A stretch of 64,000 nt of DNA from Epiperipatus broadwayi (lineage: Eukaryota > Onychophora > Udeonychophora > Euonychophora > Peripatidae), in NCBI GenBank assembly GCA_028023455.1, contig JAQFVV010006855.1, positions 62,001 through 126,000 of the forward strand, written 5' to 3'. This document shows, piece by piece, positions 35,052 through 48,134 of the stretch (within the stretch, counting starts at the first letter, position 1; the number at the start of each line of letters is the position of its first letter). A program made the translations under genes and the position numbers. Under the pieces are notes generated by a model. The model had not been told where the DNA came from and ran no database searches. It worked only from the letters and a program-made list of their open reading frames with translations.

Positions 35052-36289
35052 ATAACTTCCTGAATCTGCATATATATATATATATAATCACAATTAAGGA
35101 GGGACTGTATATTCTATGGGCATTAATAAACATTAACAAATATACTTTATTATTATCTCTAGTTTGTATATCTCTTCTAACTAATGGATATCAAAAGTAA
35201 TAATTTATAAAAAAACTGACTAAGCTAACCTTGCAAAATATAATGCAATTTATAATACGTATATAATCATAATAATAACAAGTGCATAGCAAACGGTTAT
35301 TAATATTATTATTTCAAAACAGTGATTTAATACGCCATGTAGCATTCTTAAAATATTTAAAGTGGAGATTTTAATTATCTCTGTTGTAAGTTAGTTAACA
35401 ATTATTATTCACTGTTTCAAAAAGATGGGCATGTTATAACACATATATTAAATTTAAACAGAGTAAATGTAAACAAAATACTTAAAACAATAATTCTTGG
35501 CATGACTCCAGTTTTTAGAAATTTAAGATAACTGATTGCAGTTATTTACAGATTATAAAAAGTAAAGTTTTTTAATTTACAAAAGTATAATCATGCAAAT
35601 TTACAAGGTTAAATTATAAGTGATTTCATAGTTATTTTAGAAATGATTTAACAGATTTTAATAAATGAGATTGACAATAAACCATTTTACAGTATAGAAA
35701 TAAATTCAGATAAGTTTAACACAGTTTCTTTTATAAATACATTATATAGAATGTTCTTTATAGTAAATAAGATAGCTTAATATTATAAATTTCCAGATTA
35801 AATTATAGAGCTCTGCAGTCTTTAAAAGAATATTACCGGTCTCTTTGTAGTAGTTTGTAATGCAGATACATCAAACAGTGGCACAGTGACATTCTACTCA
35901 GGATAGGGATTACAATATCTTCTTCTTGTGGCAGGCTGCTGGAAGGTTTTCTCTCCCTGCAATGATGATCATGTGTGCAGGCATGGAGGGATGAATAGAA
36001 ATTTCCATTCCAGGATAGTGAGACAGCAAATCCAAACTTTGCCTAGCCAGTCACGGTAGTATAAACTGGCGTGGATTCTGCTATATAACTCTTCACAAAA
36101 ATTTTATCGAAAAGAACTCTTACAGCAAGAAGGGAGGCCTATTTGTCCATTTTTCAGGCTAAGACCACCTTGCTTACTTAAAACCCCTCTTCAAAATTTT
36201 ATAACTCATATGTAAATAAATCATTTTTTATAGCACGATGTTTGTAAACTGTAATATTTAACACAGCATTATGCTGTTGCACATGCGCC
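35052..36289. other. AT-rich stretch without recognised gene
   Basis: A GC-richer block at 35925-36070 (GTGGCAGGCTGCTGGAAGG) is unlike its surroundings and may be another repeat or an exon remnant. No convincing frame is seen. Confidence 0.4.
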
Positions 36290-36570
36290 TTGAAGATTTT
36301 AATTATAAATGAATGAATACTAACACTGAACCACATGATAAAGTCTTTGGAAAAGATAGAATGGCCATCTATCTTTTCGAACCCAAACGCTTTTGTATGG
36401 GCAAATCTTAAAGTGATTATTTAATATATTCATGCTTTCACTTTCAAACACTTAAGATTTGCCCATACAAAAGTGTTTGGGTTCGAAAAGATAGATGGCC
36501 ATTCTATCTTTTCCAAAGACTTGATCATGTGGTTGAGTGTTAGTATTCATTCATTTATAGTTAAAAATCA
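36290..36570. repeat. Palindromic foldback, relative of the 32379 element
   Basis: Arms 36302-36411 and 36451-36558 are nearly perfect inverted copies. Within each arm a smaller palindrome (AAAAGATAGAATGGCCATCT) adds a second level of foldback. AATGAATAC and AACCACATGAT are shared with the 32379-32977 element. No gene. Confidence 0.65.
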
Positions 36571-37849
36571 TATGTCTAACTTTCCTGTCAATTTTTAATA
36601 GAACCTATTTTGATCTCTTGAATTCTTAAACTTTTAATAGTTTTAGTCTGGAAATGTTTATTTATTTCCATTCTTGCTATTAAAAGGTGTGAAGGTTGCC
36701 TTGACAGCAGTGAGAGATATTTATTAGTATATTTTACTGTGAATGTTTAAGTTGTTACTGGTTGGAATCTAATTTATTAAAATTGTACAGTTTGGAAAAA
36801 TACTATTGTTTTAGATACAACATAGATAACCTTGTCAAGTGAGGTTTTGTTTCTGATTTATTTGATGAAACTTGAGAATAGCTCTAGCTTTTAATGATAT
36901 CACCCCACATATAAATGGCCATCTGTAGACTACATGCTATTTAAAATGCAAATTCTTTTTAAATAGAACGAAATATATAACAAATATTATTTAGAAAAAG
37001 AAATATAAATGCTGTAATATGCATACATAAATTGATCATAGTCATTTATCCACCCATATATATGCCATAATACCTATATAACTGTGGCAATGCTTATTAC
37101 ACATGTATTCAGAGAGGGTTTAAACCAGGCATAGGTGAAGCTGTGGGGAAAAATAGATGAAACAGTTATAAGGAAAGGAATATACTGTTTCAGTAATGAC
37201 TCGAATTATGATTGCCTGGTCAAAAAATGTACTGCATGAAATATTGATGATACCTGTAATACTATTCTAGCTACTAAGTGCTATTTTAAAGCAGAGTATA
37301 TTTCTATAGAATTATGGTTAATGTTTGAAAGTGTTTTAACTCTAATGTGTGGCAATGGTATTAATAAATATCAATAAAAAGTTTTGGTAAAGCAACACTT
37401 GCATCCATTAATGCCACATTAAAGATGATAACAAACACAGAAGAGGCAACATCCTCAATTAATAAATAACAGAAAGAGGATGATAAAGTGTCCGCTCTAC
37501 ATAACTGGAATACAATGGTATATAAACTGAAAAACATCATACTGAATCTATAGAAACTGTTAAACCCAACTATAAACTATGCCAAAACAATAGTTATAAA
37601 TGCTAATAAAATTCTTTTTCTAATTTAAGATAGTGAAACTATAACTGATGTGAATACAAAATGAGTGATATTTGATAATACATTTGAAAATCATTACAAT
37701 ATCAAACTTCACACATTCCTAAATCGATTTATAAAGTATTAGAAATTGTTCCTAATTAGAAATGAAATTATCAAAAGATTACATAATTAAAAGGCACATA
37801 AAACATACTAGTGAAGATACAATACCTGCTGAGGTACACAAAACTTAGA
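36571..37849. other. Unique AT-rich sequence between the duplication copies
   Basis: No gene, RNA or repeat is recognised. It is ordinary AT-rich intergenic or intronic sequence. Confidence 0.4.
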
Positions 37850-38039
37850 TATACACAATAATTTTAAAATTGCATAAATGATATCTGCTCTGTACAGATA
37901 AAATGTATCTCTCCAATCTATCAACTGATATATTTTGTATGTAAAAAGAGGAAAATCAAAATAGTATTAAAAGAGATTAAAAAATATTTGCAAACGAGTT
38001 CTGAAAAAAAATAGTAGTGCCTAAATTATCTAAATTCAA

Positions 38040-38400
38040 TCACAAAGTTTTATGATTCAGGCTTTTCTCCTATATTGTTAGTCCAGGAGTCCATTTTAAA
38101 TTCGAATTTCAATAAATAGTCAAACAATATACGTTGCGAGATATAAGTTAAGGCTATTGTTTGACAGAAAACTATTACTGTGGCTCCAATATCTAGTAAT
38201 AGTGATCCAAAAATAGATGCAGTAAATTTAAGAATTATATGTTTTCTCAAAATGATTCGGACATGGTAAATGGTTATCACAAGAGATTGATATAAACATC
38301 ATAGTTGTTTGCAGTTTATATAGCCCTATTGAATATCCAGATAGAACAAGCCACTAAAGGTTTTTCTCTGCATCATTTGGAAATCATAGTAACCTTAAGC
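38040..38400 (-). pseudogene. Remnant membrane-protein exons, copy 2 (part 1)
   Basis: It matches 12750-13040. The open piece 38050-38280 has a hydrophobic stretch FGSLLLDIGATVIVFCQTIAL. A second minus-strand piece carries YSIGLYKLQTTMMF. The remainder of this copy lies at 41990-42310, displaced by two LTR insertions. Confidence 0.35.
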
Positions 38401-38420
38401 TTATTTATACATTATATAAT

Positions 38421-40184
38421 TGTCGTGTTTTGTAAAAATGGCAGACATGTTTGTGCACTCCAGAAAAACTAGAATTTATTCAAGAGATTGTTTTAGATCG
38501 CACGCTGATAACTATGGAATTTAATTAAGACATTGTGTAATGGCGATCGACAATTCCAAGAAATATTTGCTGATTGCAAATATTTCTAGATAAGAGTCGT
38601 TATCTTATTGGACAGTGTATTAATTGCTGCAGTTGTCAGAAAGTGATAAGAAAACTGAGTAACAATTATGCAGTAGAGAGTAGCAGACAGTATTGAGTGC
38701 ATCTACAGTAGAGTTACTGTTCAATTCCAGTAGGAGATAACTAGTGTCAGTGCTTGTGGTTAATGTCCAGTGCCCAGTGGAAATGTAGTTCATGGGTATA
38801 GCTGAAGGAGACCACAGCCTGAGGAAACCGTCTGGATAGCAGCGGAATAAAGAATTGAGTTTCCAGCGGTTTTCAAGTGACGTAGACTGTTGCAGAGATG
38901 GAAGCTGTAAGGAGCTTAAGGTCAGTCGCAGTGCTTACTATGAAGAGTTCGTGTACAGCTAAACTGGACTGGGGCTGAGGTATGCCCATTGTGAACCATT
39001 TTTGTAGCAGCCAGCCTGAGAAAACAGCAGAGTATTCATTGCAAGAAAACAGCGTGGGAATTGAACATTAGCAAACTGTAAAGATAGAGTATTGCAGACT
39101 ACTTAAAATCTTGTGAGTCTTATTGGATATAGTTATTTGCAGACTGCACAGTCATTCTTGTGGTTATAATATTGGCACAGTCACATTTTGAACCTATGAA
39201 TAGCGAATAAGTTTGCATTACAACAAGCTTAGCCATAGATGGAGAAACCGGGTGAAAATGGAAATCCCAGTTAGTAAAACATTAACAACGGAAGTGAAAG
39301 TTTGGAAATAAAATGCTTGCACAGTCAACATCAGAAGCTGAGTCCCACCATGATTGCACAGTCACCATTGAATGTAACTGGCAAAGAAGTTCGGCAGCAA
39401 TTTTGAATCGAACATTTCTGAATGAAATAACAGGAAAGTAGGAATAGAAAAACAACACCAAGGAATCACAACAAGGGGTTTTCTGGAGTGGAGGGAGGTG
39501 TAGTGTTTTGTAAAAATGGCAGACATGTTTGTGCACTCCAGAAAAACTAGAATTTATTCGAGAAGTTGTTTTAGATCACGCGCTGACAATTGTGGAATTT
39601 AATTAAGGCATTGACGTAATGGTGATCGACAATTCCAAGAAATATTTGCTGATTGCAAATATTTCTAGATAAGAGTCATTACTTTATTGGACAGTGTATT
39701 AATTGCTGCAGTTGTCAGAAAGCGATAAGAAGACTGAGTAACAATTATACAGTAGAGAGTAGCAGACAGTATTGAGTGCATCTACAGTAGAGTTGCTGTG
39801 CAATTCTAGTAGGAGACATCTAGCATCAGTTCTTGCAGTTAATGTCCAGCACCCAGTAGAAATGTAGTTCATGTGTATAGCTGAAGGAGACCACAGCCTG
39901 AGGAAACCATCTGGATAGCAGCTGAATAAAGAGGTCAGTCGCAGTGCTTTCTACGAAGAGTTAGTGTACAGCTAAACTGGACTGTGGCTGAGGTATGTCC
40001 ATTGTGAACCGTTTTTTTAGCAGCCAGCCTGAGAGAACAGCAGAGCATTCATTGCAAGAGAACAGTGTGGGAAGTGAACATTAGCAAACTGTAAAGATAG
40101 AGTATTGCAGACTATGTAAAATCTTATGAGTCTTATTGGATATAGTTATTTGCAGACCACACAGTCATTCTTGCAATTATAACA
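38421..40184 (+). mobile_element. Small coding-free LTR element with ATAAT target duplication
   Basis: The two LTRs (38421-39171 and 39499-40184; the second lacks about 60 bp) begin TGTCGTGTTTTG and TGTAGTGTTTTG. A PBS-like TGGCACAGTCACATTTTG follows the first (39173), and the purine run GGAGTGGAGGGAGG precedes the second. ATAAT flanks both ends (38416-38420 and 40185-40189), and the empty site is visible at about 13090. The 327-bp interior codes for nothing, so this is a non-autonomous element of TRIM-like design, with LTRs longer than usual for TRIMs. Confidence 0.8.
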
Positions 40185-40249
40185 ATAATAATCTTTCAAT
40201 GTGGCTTTGCTAGTAATATATGACAGTTTTGAATTAGTGGTATTACTAG

Positions 40250-41989
40250 TGTACCAAGATCGTATTGGCACATATATAAAATAATTTTATCTAAAAAAAT
40301 ATTAAAATAAGAAATCAACAAGTCAATAAATAAGTTATAAAAATCTAAAGTTTCTTTATTAAACAAAATGCAGTTTGTTTTTGTTGTTGAAATAAAAGTT
40401 ACAATTAATAAATTAAAAGAGGGGAGGGGAGTTTTGGTTAGAAAAGTTAAACTAAACATTTTATAAAAAGAAGTAAAGAGTTCCTATTATTATTGTTGGA
40501 AAATGTTAGTAGGTGGTTGAAAGGGGGGGATTTAAAAGTTGATTTTCAAGTTTAAAAATATCAATCTCTTTTATTCGAGTTTAAGTAAAAGAAAAAGGTC
40601 TTAAAAAACTAAATAGTAAATTGTATTAAAATATACATATGTGTAAATGACGAATGCTTGTGAATAAAATATATATGTGCAATTGTAAATAATAAATAAA
40701 TGTTAAAAGGAAATAAATGAATACAGAAGATTATCATTAAAAAATTCAGAGATGGGCTACTAAATAAAAATATAAAACAACATGTTTGCATGGCTACTAA
40801 TTAAATGATCTTCAAAAACATGAGATTATCAAAGGAATTTTGACAACAGATATAGCCGGCGCGGACATGAAAACAAAAACACTTCGCATGTATAAATAAT
40901 AAAATTTTATCAGACAATCAGTTCAGAGAGTTCAGTCAATTCAGTCAGTCAGTTCAGTTTATTATGAATCATCAAGAATGCAGTGTTAAAAATCACGGGA
41001 AACATGCGGATTTCTCCAGCCTGAGTCCAGTAAACAGTAAAATCTGCCCATGAAATAATGCATGCATAACAGCGTGAAGAATCTTCATCAACATCTAATT
41101 GTCTCCAAGTATAGTGCCAATGGATAATAATCAAAATCCTCAAGAAACGTCCTAACAGGTTAGAGATATCTCATTAGAAATATTTCATCAAAAGCAGCAA
41201 ACAACAAGAAGAAGTACACATTCTAAAATCCTAGGTAAATAATATTTTTCTTATATTCCTCTATAAAGTAGCCATCACATTCGTAAACATTCTTAAAAGA
41301 GTCAAGTTTAAGAACTCTATAGCACATAAAAATGAACTATTAATTTGTGTGTTCTAAATATATATGTTTTATATTATTTAATGCTTTATTAAATATGTCA
41401 GTGTGTGAATTAATATGTGAGTGATCATTATATTTAAAATACCAGCATTATGTTAGTAAGTAAGATTTATAAAAATATTTAAAGTTAGAGTATAAATTTT
41501 AATTAAAATAAATTGTCTTTAAACTAAAACTTTATTTGTCGGTCAATTCTTTTCATCAATTCTTTTCATCAATTCTTTTATCAATTCTTTTCACTACTAT
41601 TATGAGACAATAATTTGTTATTGATTAAAAATAGAGTGAGCTAGTTAAGGGATTTTTTGAGCACTGGATTATGGGCCTACTGTCCGAATATGTTAGTCTT
41701 AGACTAGCTGGCGCTCGGGGTTTACTCCTAAACAAATAATGTGTTTGTATAGTAGGGGTTTGAATCTAGCAGCTGAGGTGGCCACGATCTGGAAATAGGA
41801 TCGTGTTATGCGTTGCATAGCTCGGTCTGATCGTGGATATTGTTGACAGTTCTGCTATCAATAATATTCTCCACTTTGCGTGAACGTGCCGGTTCATTCA
41901 TCTAATATTTATAATATAAGATGATAAACAAATAAAATATAAAGTCTAGGAAGAGTAAGTAAGAATCTCAACGGATCGAACCCGGTACA
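40250..41989 (+). repeat. Solo LTR, family A, with CTAG target duplication
   Basis: It starts TGTACCAAG and ends CCCGGTACA. It is flanked by CTAG at 40246-40249 and 41990-41993, and the empty site reads TTGCTAGTATTG at about 13113. It carries the box TGGCGCTC at 41709-41716. The 4-bp duplication fits a Ty3-type integrase. Confidence 0.85.
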
Positions 41990-42310
41990 CTAGTAATCAG
42001 CTTGTTCTAAATATATAGAATTATCAGAGATTGAATTTATACTACAACCAGGATAATCGTCTATGTGGCAGCTCTTAATAAATAGACCAAGCCCATAGCA
42101 AAGTGTGCGTGTGCAATCAGGGTTCCTCATATTCCTCCAAACATATATATGATTAAAGTGATTAACCAATTTACTAAATTTGGTTAGCAAATTATAAATA
42201 AAATCAAGTCATTCTTACAAAAATATTGTACCCAATAGTAAAAGCAAGCATAATTAATGCTTTTTTGAGAAACATCCTGACATATTATAGCCAGTAGGTA
42301 AACTTGTTAA
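41990..42310 (-). pseudogene. Remnant membrane-protein exons, copy 2 (part 2)
   Basis: It matches 13118-13440. The open piece 41990-42190 shares FIKSCHIDDYPGCSINSISD with copy 1. A second piece (about 42240-42305) reads SKKALIMLAFTIGYNIF, a likely membrane helix. Frameshifts relative to copy 1 disrupt the first hydrophobic part. Family unknown. Confidence 0.35.
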
Positions 42311-42457
42311 ACGTTACAATAAATAAAATGTTATAATAAAAACATATATTTGGATTGTATCCTCATGAAGGCAATCAATCAAAACCCTTGTTATCCAATT
42401 TCAAAAAGTGAAAAGTTTTAATTTGCTCCCAAAACTTCTCATATATAAATGCGGCAG

Positions 42458-42648
42458 ACTTATATAGTAATCCTATAAAATTATTCGATGAATTTGGTAA
42501 TCAGTTGCCATATTACAGAAAACATTCCCGACTGTTCATGACTCCAGAATACCAACCTGATAGATCGATTGACCATAGATCATTTGACACAATTTTATAT
42601 AAGAGCCTAGAAAAATTATATGTCAACCAAGGTTTCCTTGGACAATGA
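42458..42648 (+). pseudogene. Exon-like frame, copy 2 of the Cys-rich exon
   Basis: A plus-strand open stretch follows CAG (42455-42457) and ends in TGA, giving about 64 codons without a stop. Its end (YKSLEKLYVNQGFLGQ) aligns with copy 1, while its middle runs in another frame and has lost the cysteines. The donor GT of copy 1 is AT here. It was probably coding once and is now broken. Confidence 0.3.
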
Positions 42649-42655
42649 AAAAATA

Positions 42656-43602
42656 GATAAAATATTAACTAAATTTCTCAACTTAAATATATCTTAATCT
42701 TGGGATACAATTATTTTTTAATCTACTTTAAGGTATCATTTCAACTAAACAAAATCTTATTGACAAACGCAAATTCACCTTTGGTTCAACAAATAGATTT
42801 TGTCACATACAGACATAAGACCTATCGCACATTTTCAATCAATAATTATTTTCCCACACTAACTATCATTCCTTTCCAAAATTGAACAATTAATCTTAAG
42901 CACATGCTCCAAATACCCAAAAAACATTTTGATTCCTATAAACGCATCGATAATAATGCTTACTATCTCAATGTTTCTTAGTCTTTGATAATAAAAAAAT
43001 ATATGTTGCAAAAAAAAAAGCAAATAAACACAATGTATAATTTGCAACATAGGAGAATGCCATCAAGTACTTTCAAACCAATATAGTAAAAAAAAATATG
43101 GCCAGATGTAATCTTTATAAGTTATTACAATCTGCAAACAATGCCATGAACATGTCAATAGCTCTCTCTATAATAAAACAAAAAAGATGAAAAAAAGAAT
43201 GATTAAAGAATCTAAATAAGATATTGAAGGAAAATATAAATAAAATATATTTCTCTGTGAAAAATTCATTATAGCATATTGTAAAAAAAGCTATAAATAA
43301 TGTTTATACATTTAAAAAAGTGATTTTGCTGCACTATAATGTCAGCTTTATGGATGAGTTATTGTAAAAGAATCACAATAAAAATATCAAGGAAATTTTC
43401 AGAAAAAATCAATAGATTTAATTATAGAAGAAAATAAAATCATTATAAAATATATAATATTTTGGATAGTTTGCTCTTCATATATAAATGATTCCAAAAA
43501 TACACATTGTCACAATATACAACTCACAATATTTAATATGTGTCGACTAATTTATAGTGTACTTCAGATATTTTAATTTTTTTACTTGTCTTGTAGTAGA
43601 AT
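42656..43602. other. Duplicated AT-rich sequence
   Basis: It is the counterpart of 13822-14750. The frames 42700-42885 (plus) and 42859-43050 (minus) show no family signal. Confidence 0.4.
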
Positions 43603-45097
43603 GTGTCCCAGTTAACACTTTCTGGCTCCCTGTTTCGTTCCCTTTTTCCTAGTTTAGGGAATTAAATTTCTCTAAAACTATCTCTATTAAAAAGGGGAGT
43701 TTCTCAGCTCTCTTTTCATATACAAGCTATATCAACAATGTAATCACAAGTAAGAATAATTTCAACTTTTATAAAAAACGCCATGTAAATATATGGAAGC
43801 CATTGAATTTACAAAACATTTCTACAGAGATTTTTACCTTTTAATAAAAATTTTCATTTAACTTAATTTTGTTGAATGAATAAAGGAGTCTGGTTGTTGG
43901 GGGATCCCCGGGGCCTAAATCCTAGTTTTTTTGATGAAGGGGGCGGAGATGAGGGCGCTGTGGTGATCGTTGCCAACGTTGGTTTTTCTCATTCACGAGA
44001 TAAGAAAAATAACGTTATTTATGACGATTCTTTAACGTTATCGTCATGAATGATTTTAACCATTTATTATTGCAAAATAAGTTGCAGTTTGGCCTCATGA
44101 TTCTAATTGCAAGTAATTCACATTATTTAATGTTATTACTTCCAATGTTATTATTGATAGGGTTGGCCTTTTGCTGTTCACGTGATTTTCATGATGGATT
44201 AGAATGATTTTCAGCAGAGACATTTTGAAGCTTGTGTTTGTTTCCTTGTTCTCCATAGTTTTTCCATAATTTTTCCAAAGTATTCGGGATTGCTCTCTTG
44301 TGAAGATATTCGAGGCCATCTGGAAGAATTAAACAGTAGATTGATTTAGTCCATATTTTATATTATCTCCAAATGTTTTCCTATTTCTCAACTTATCTAC
44401 GGCAAATTAGATTTCTCAATATTGTACTCCTAAAACCCTATTAATATTTAAATTCTAGACTTTACAAATAACTCCTAATAGTACCTTTTAATTAAAATTT
44501 TCACTACACTCAACTTTTCTGATTGAATGAGAGTGTCTGGTTGTTGGGAGGGTGCCAGAATCCTAAATCCTGATTCTTGGGGGTGGGGGGGTGGATGAGG
44601 ATGCCGTAGGTATTGTTGCCAACGTTGATTTTCTCATTTACAAAAAGGAAATAACGCTATTCATAGCGGTTTTAGCGTTATGGTTATAAACGATTTTATC
44701 CAAGTATTATTGCAAAGTAAGCTGCAGTTTGGCCTAATGATTTTAATTGCAAGTGATTCACCCTATTTACACTTATTATTTCCAATGTTATCTCCAAGTG
44801 TTTTCCTATTCTCAACTTATCCATAGCAAATTGAATTTCTCACTATTGAACTCCTAAAATGCCACTTATATTTAAATTCTAGACTTTACAAATAATTCCT
44901 AATTGTAACATTCATTTGTCTTTAATGGTTAATACACACCCTTTCCACATCCTTTTCTCTTTCCATATGTATCCTTCCCCTTTCACCATGTTGCTACTGA
45001 ATTTCATTTTTACCATCACATCTTTGTAGACCTTTTGTAAAACTGTATTGGTACCTGGTTTTTTTTTATGAATAAACTTTCATCACTGAGAAAAAAA
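43603..45097 (+). mobile_element. Polyadenylated retrocopy with an internal tandem duplication
   Basis: It is absent from copy 1, where CAGTAGAAT runs straight into TATA. The insert ends with AATAAA (45072), 15-20 bases of unique sequence and an A run, like a processed transcript. Two related blocks of about 640 bp (from about 43886 and about 44528) each hold GTCTGGTTGTTGGG, GTTGCCAACGTTG and CAGTTTGGCCT. No open frame of note was found (44095-44319, minus, shows no family). It could be a retroposed non-coding RNA or a short LINE-dependent repeat. Confidence 0.55.
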
Positions 45098-46804
45098 ATA
45101 TAAAGGCTTTTATAACATATTTTAAAATTAATAAGAAGTCAATGAAATATAGTGGATAATTCTTTTCTTTGTTTTTGAAATAATGAGTACAATTTGATTT
45201 TAAATATTTATTATAATAAATTTATTACAATTACGTCAGAGTTTTATATATATGCTTCTAATAATAGCTTTTGTTTTAAGCATTAATCATACATTTGCTT
45301 TAGTAAAAATTAAAATAAATATTTATGAATTAAAAATATATTTTTTATATTATAAATAATGAACATTAAAATAAATATTTTCTTTAATAAAAGGTGTCAA
45401 AAACAAATGACAGTCTCAATCTAGTAATATACTTTCAAAACAATCCTTTACAACTTCTTCTAAAGTCTTTGGTGTTATAGTGCAGAAACTTCAGCTTTTT
45501 CATACCAATGTTTGGATTTTCCCATCATAATGAAAAATTGGAATTTTAAAATTGAAATTAGTGCTTTTATACTTCTAAGAGCCTTTTTTCTGCTCTATCC
45601 TATTTAATCTAGCTGCCTAAAATTAAAAAAAAAACTTTAAAATCATTGGACTGAAGTTACACATTTGTATATTTTTTATACATCTGGCATCAGGATAACT
45701 TAGGCTTTTTCTATCTTTTATCTCAGAAGGCATATCTTTACACCAGCATCATATGACTTTCTTTATTTTTTCAAGTTAATTTCTCTGCAGCCTAAATCAA
45801 AGTTGTCTTCTATAAACTGAATCATCAAATAAACACCAGATTGTATATTGTTATAGTATCTATATTTCCACCTATGTTTTTGGATTTATTTCATCAGTGA
45901 AGACAGTAGTCTCAATGATAGAATTAATATGATTTACATCTAGCAGTTGTTTTTTATTTTTGTACATTATTAAAGCTATTATCTTGAAACTTATAAAATC
46001 ACATTGTTAGTGAACTTAAGCCAACCAATTTATATTGTCATAAAACACCATATCATTTGACGGTTACTGATGGCTTATAATTGATATAAACATTAGAGCA
46101 CATGATTATATAGAATCTGCTCTGATATCAGATCTTCTAACACATAATTCAATTGGCATACATTCAAAGTTTATAAATTTTTTAAACTTTTAATGTTTAT
46201 CACGAAATATATAAAATAACAAAAGTTTAATTGATAGATATTTTTAGCTTTAAGTAGTAAATACATAAAAGAAAACAATAGAAACCAGTCAAGGGATGTG
46301 ATACTGTAATACTAAACCCTTTGGAAACTATTGATTGCTGAAACTTATTGCAGATTTCTACACAGTAGAGGAAAAGGGTTGTTGCTCTTAAAATCAATAA
46401 AGGATGTAATATATATTGATATTCATTGAATGATCATGACATACGATCAAATGAGAATACAAATTATGACGTAATTTCAGCAAGAATAAAGGGTAATAAA
46501 ATGTTTTCTATATAACATTTAAAAAGGCAGATGAAGCTCCCTATTATAAAAGCTGTTTTTAAATTTGTGGTTTTGAATTAAAATTTCTATAAACGTCATT
46601 CGAAGCACTATTTAATCTGAATTTTTGATGTACCCTATTGTTTTGAATAAAATAAAATTTACTGTAAATGTTTTTATAGTAATTTAGTACCTTGAACGAG
46701 GGATACTATTCTATGACTCAATGATAACACTTTGGTAACAAGAGAGGTAGTAAAAAATTCACTGATATAATTATTTTTTTCAAATAACAAAAGTGTCACA
46801 ATTT
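45098..46804. other. Duplicated AT-rich sequence downstream of copy B
   Basis: It is the counterpart of 14780-16565. No gene recognised. Confidence 0.4.
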
Positions 46805-47844
46805 TTAATGACATTGTAAAAAAAGGTTAGTTCGACTTGAAATATCTTCAGATAAAACTGGTTTCTTTTTTTTCTTGTAAACTAATAAGCGTATTATACA
46901 GACTATAATTATAATTGTTGTTGTTATTATTATTATTATGGGTTGTATTGCTTCAGACTGTTTTGAAAGAATTTGAGTTTTAATCATTTTAGGTAACATA
47001 AATAAAATTTGATTACGTTTTCTAATAAAATTATTATATTTATGAAGTACAAGTACATCCCACTCATATTTAAAATTCCCATTTGAATTGAACTTATTCC
47101 AGCAAACAGTAGATAAATTAATTGAATGAGATGTATTCAATTTACCCTTCCAAAAATTGTTATCTGTATAAGACCATTGCCATTCAACTTGTCATATTTT
47201 TCGTACTTATACAATAATATTTTTTCGGGCATATAGACATATAAAACAATTCTATTAATGAAAACATTATCATTTATTTTATAATTCAATGACATACAGA
47301 AGGGTTGGTTTTCAACAGGATATGGAGGATCAAACGTAGTATTTATTAAAGTAATATAATAAAGACTTTCGAAGTAATAGCATTGATCCAAAGTATCATA
47401 CCCCAAAGTGTCATTAATGCTATAAATCTTTTCTTCCTGAGTAAACGTTTGAATATTTACCTTGAGGGAAGAGACAACAATATCAGTTTTAATAAAAACA
47501 ATTTTATTAACAGTTGATTTAGGACTGATTAAGAATGAAAAAATACCCTCTGCTTTGATTTCATTGTTTGAAATGAAATAAATGAGTTGTTTTTGTTCGT
47601 TGATTTTATAAATATACACATCATTGATAACTTCCGTTATCAGCTTTGCTTTGACTGTAATCATCATATTAAAGCAATCAACAAATTCTACCGTTAAAAC
47701 TGGTTCCGCTTTAGTTACTCTAGAAGTATACTGGAAGAGTATATGAAGGTACATAAGAAAAAAAAAACCATTTTTAGGTATTGTCTTTAGTGGTTTTGTA
47801 CTATATACAGAATTTAAACTAAAACACGTTAATCCATAATCCAA
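46805..47844 (-). pseudogene. Secreted / type I membrane protein, copy B
   Basis: This is the paralogue of 29958-31117. The ectodomain frame (47844-47137) keeps the Cys of VDCF, DQCYYF and PFC, a sequon INTTF and the block FDPPYPVENQ. The methionine matching copy A's start is out of frame because a T10 run in the signal peptide (47758-47767) is one base short; a later Met (MYLHIL) could start the same frame. A one-base deletion near 47177 ends the frame at 47137. The rest, in another frame (47140-46805), has TVCWNKFNS, an ordinary 20-residue membrane helix with only a few Ile codons from ATA, and a Lys-rich tail. Without the lesions this is a single-pass membrane protein of about 300 residues. 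Family unknown. Confidence 0.55.
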
Positions 47845-48018
47845 GTGAGTTTCTTTGACTTTATATATATTTGAAACTTTTTTGAATACTTATAGCACCA
47901 AAATAATGCACATTTAAAAAAATCAGTTATTTTCGGACCAAAAATATAGTCCAGCGGTCGTGAAATTGAACATTCGTTTGTAGCGAAACAATATTTATCT
48001 TTTTTCTTAAACTGCATA
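47845..48018. other. Duplicated sequence upstream of copy B
   Basis: It aligns with 31118-31330 beyond copy A. The frame 47829-48017 has no family signal. Promoter elements could not be identified. Confidence 0.4.
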
Positions 48019-48134
48019 TATTATTTTATATTTAATATATAGGGTATATGAGCACAGACTTTCAGAGGACCCATCACTCTCCACTCTATCTAATAACACT
48101 GATACACTCAAGCACATATATGCTGAAAAGATAA

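Noticed and set aside
33771-35071. Short open frames in the 33.6-35.1 kb region and at 48158-48563
   Set aside because: They translate the hammerhead repeat units in both orientations and share words only because the repeat is shared.
43886-44780. The two 640-bp blocks considered as a pair of LTRs
   Set aside because: There are no TG..CA ends, PBS or polypurine tract, and the outer boundary shows an A tail.
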